The position numbers were made by a program, and so were the translations under genes. From Nematostella vectensis (Eukaryota; Cnidaria; Anthozoa; Actiniaria; Edwardsiidae): a stretch of 64,000 nucleotides of DNA. Where the stretch lies: the NCBI RefSeq assembly GCF_932526225.1, contig NC_064046.1, positions 2,728,001-2,792,000 of the forward strand, in the 5' to 3' direction. Every line of letters begins with the position of its first letter. The first letter of the stretch is position 1. Positions 63,640 to 64,000 of this stretch are shown piece by piece. The notes under the pieces were generated by a model. The model did no database searches, was not told where the DNA came from, and was given only the letters and a program-made list of their open reading frames with translations.

Positions 63640-64000
63640 GTAGAGATGCTGACACCCCTGACAACTAGGGATGAGTAAAATCTACCTAGTTTGTCTGTAG
63701 AGGTCCTGACACCCCTGACAACTAGGCTCAATAAAATCTACCTAGTTTGTCTGTAGAGGTCCTGACACCCCTGACAACTAGGCTCAATAAAATCTACCTA
63801 GTTTGTCTGTAGAGGTCCTGACACCCCTGACAACTAGGCTCAATAAAATCTACCTAGTTTGTCTGTTGAAGTCCTGACACCCCTGACACTCCTGACAACT
63901 AGGCTCAATAAACTCTACCTAGTTTGTCTGTAGAGGTCCTGACACCCCTGACAACTAGGCTCAATAAAATCTACCTAGTTTGTCTGTAGAGGTCCTGACA
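63640..64000. repeat. 56-bp tandem repeat at the right edge
   Basis: GTCTGTAGAGGTCCTGACAC recurs every 56 bases from 63693, with CCCTGACAACTAGGCTCAAT and AAAATCTACCTAGTTT completing the unit. One unit has an extra CCCTGACACT. About six copies are visible, and the array continues past the window. It lies in an intron of the minus-strand EF-hand gene. Confidence 0.92.

Overview
The window looks like animal nuclear DNA, most likely from an anthozoan cnidarian such as a sea anemone (Nematostella-like). This is inferred from style, not from a database match: small exons with GT-AG introns, AT-rich noncoding DNA, very many short palindromic or terminal-inverted-repeat elements, and large intronic minisatellites. 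There are no bacterial operons, CRISPR arrays or phage genes. Exons were joined by hand from splice sites and reading phase.

Layout from left to right. (1) 1-2682: repeats, including two inverted-repeat elements. (2) 2683-5341 (+): a complete six-exon TMEM208 gene. (3) 6647-11592 (-): a two-exon TLC-domain membrane protein whose 3.9 kb intron holds a 334-bp tandem repeat and palindromic elements. (4) 13663-17949 (-): a complete three-exon LYRM4/ISD11 gene for mitochondrial Fe-S cluster assembly. (5) 18211-18451 (-): one possible orphan exon, followed by a repeat-bearing intergenic stretch. (6) 20558-59447 (+): one very large gene that I can follow through 42 phase-compatible exons, 1,501 codons. 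(7) 61958-63240 (-): the last two exons of a tandem EF-hand protein, 5' end outside the window. A 56-bp tandem repeat runs off the right edge.

The large gene is the main discovery candidate. It reads as: possible signal peptide, EF-hand, one transmembrane helix, a UBE4-type N-terminal motif, a long Ufd2/UBE4 (E4 ubiquitin-chain elongation) core, an acidic Ser-rich linker, and a C-terminal BIRC6/UBE2O-class UBC (E2) domain with an intact active-site Cys. The U-box that ends normal UBE4 proteins is not present; an E2 domain sits in its place. The inferred product is a membrane-anchored, possibly Ca2+-responsive E4-E2 fusion. The first exon is the least certain part.

The introns of this gene hold much of the repeat DNA in the window: a 5.15 kb array of about 234 22-bp units that each carry a 5'-splice-site-like GGTAAG, arrays of 34, 37, 43, 65 and 70/136 bp, triplet arrays, a tRNA-derived SINE with a minisatellite between its A and B boxes, and many inverted-repeat elements. 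Long open frames inside these arrays are treated as artefacts.
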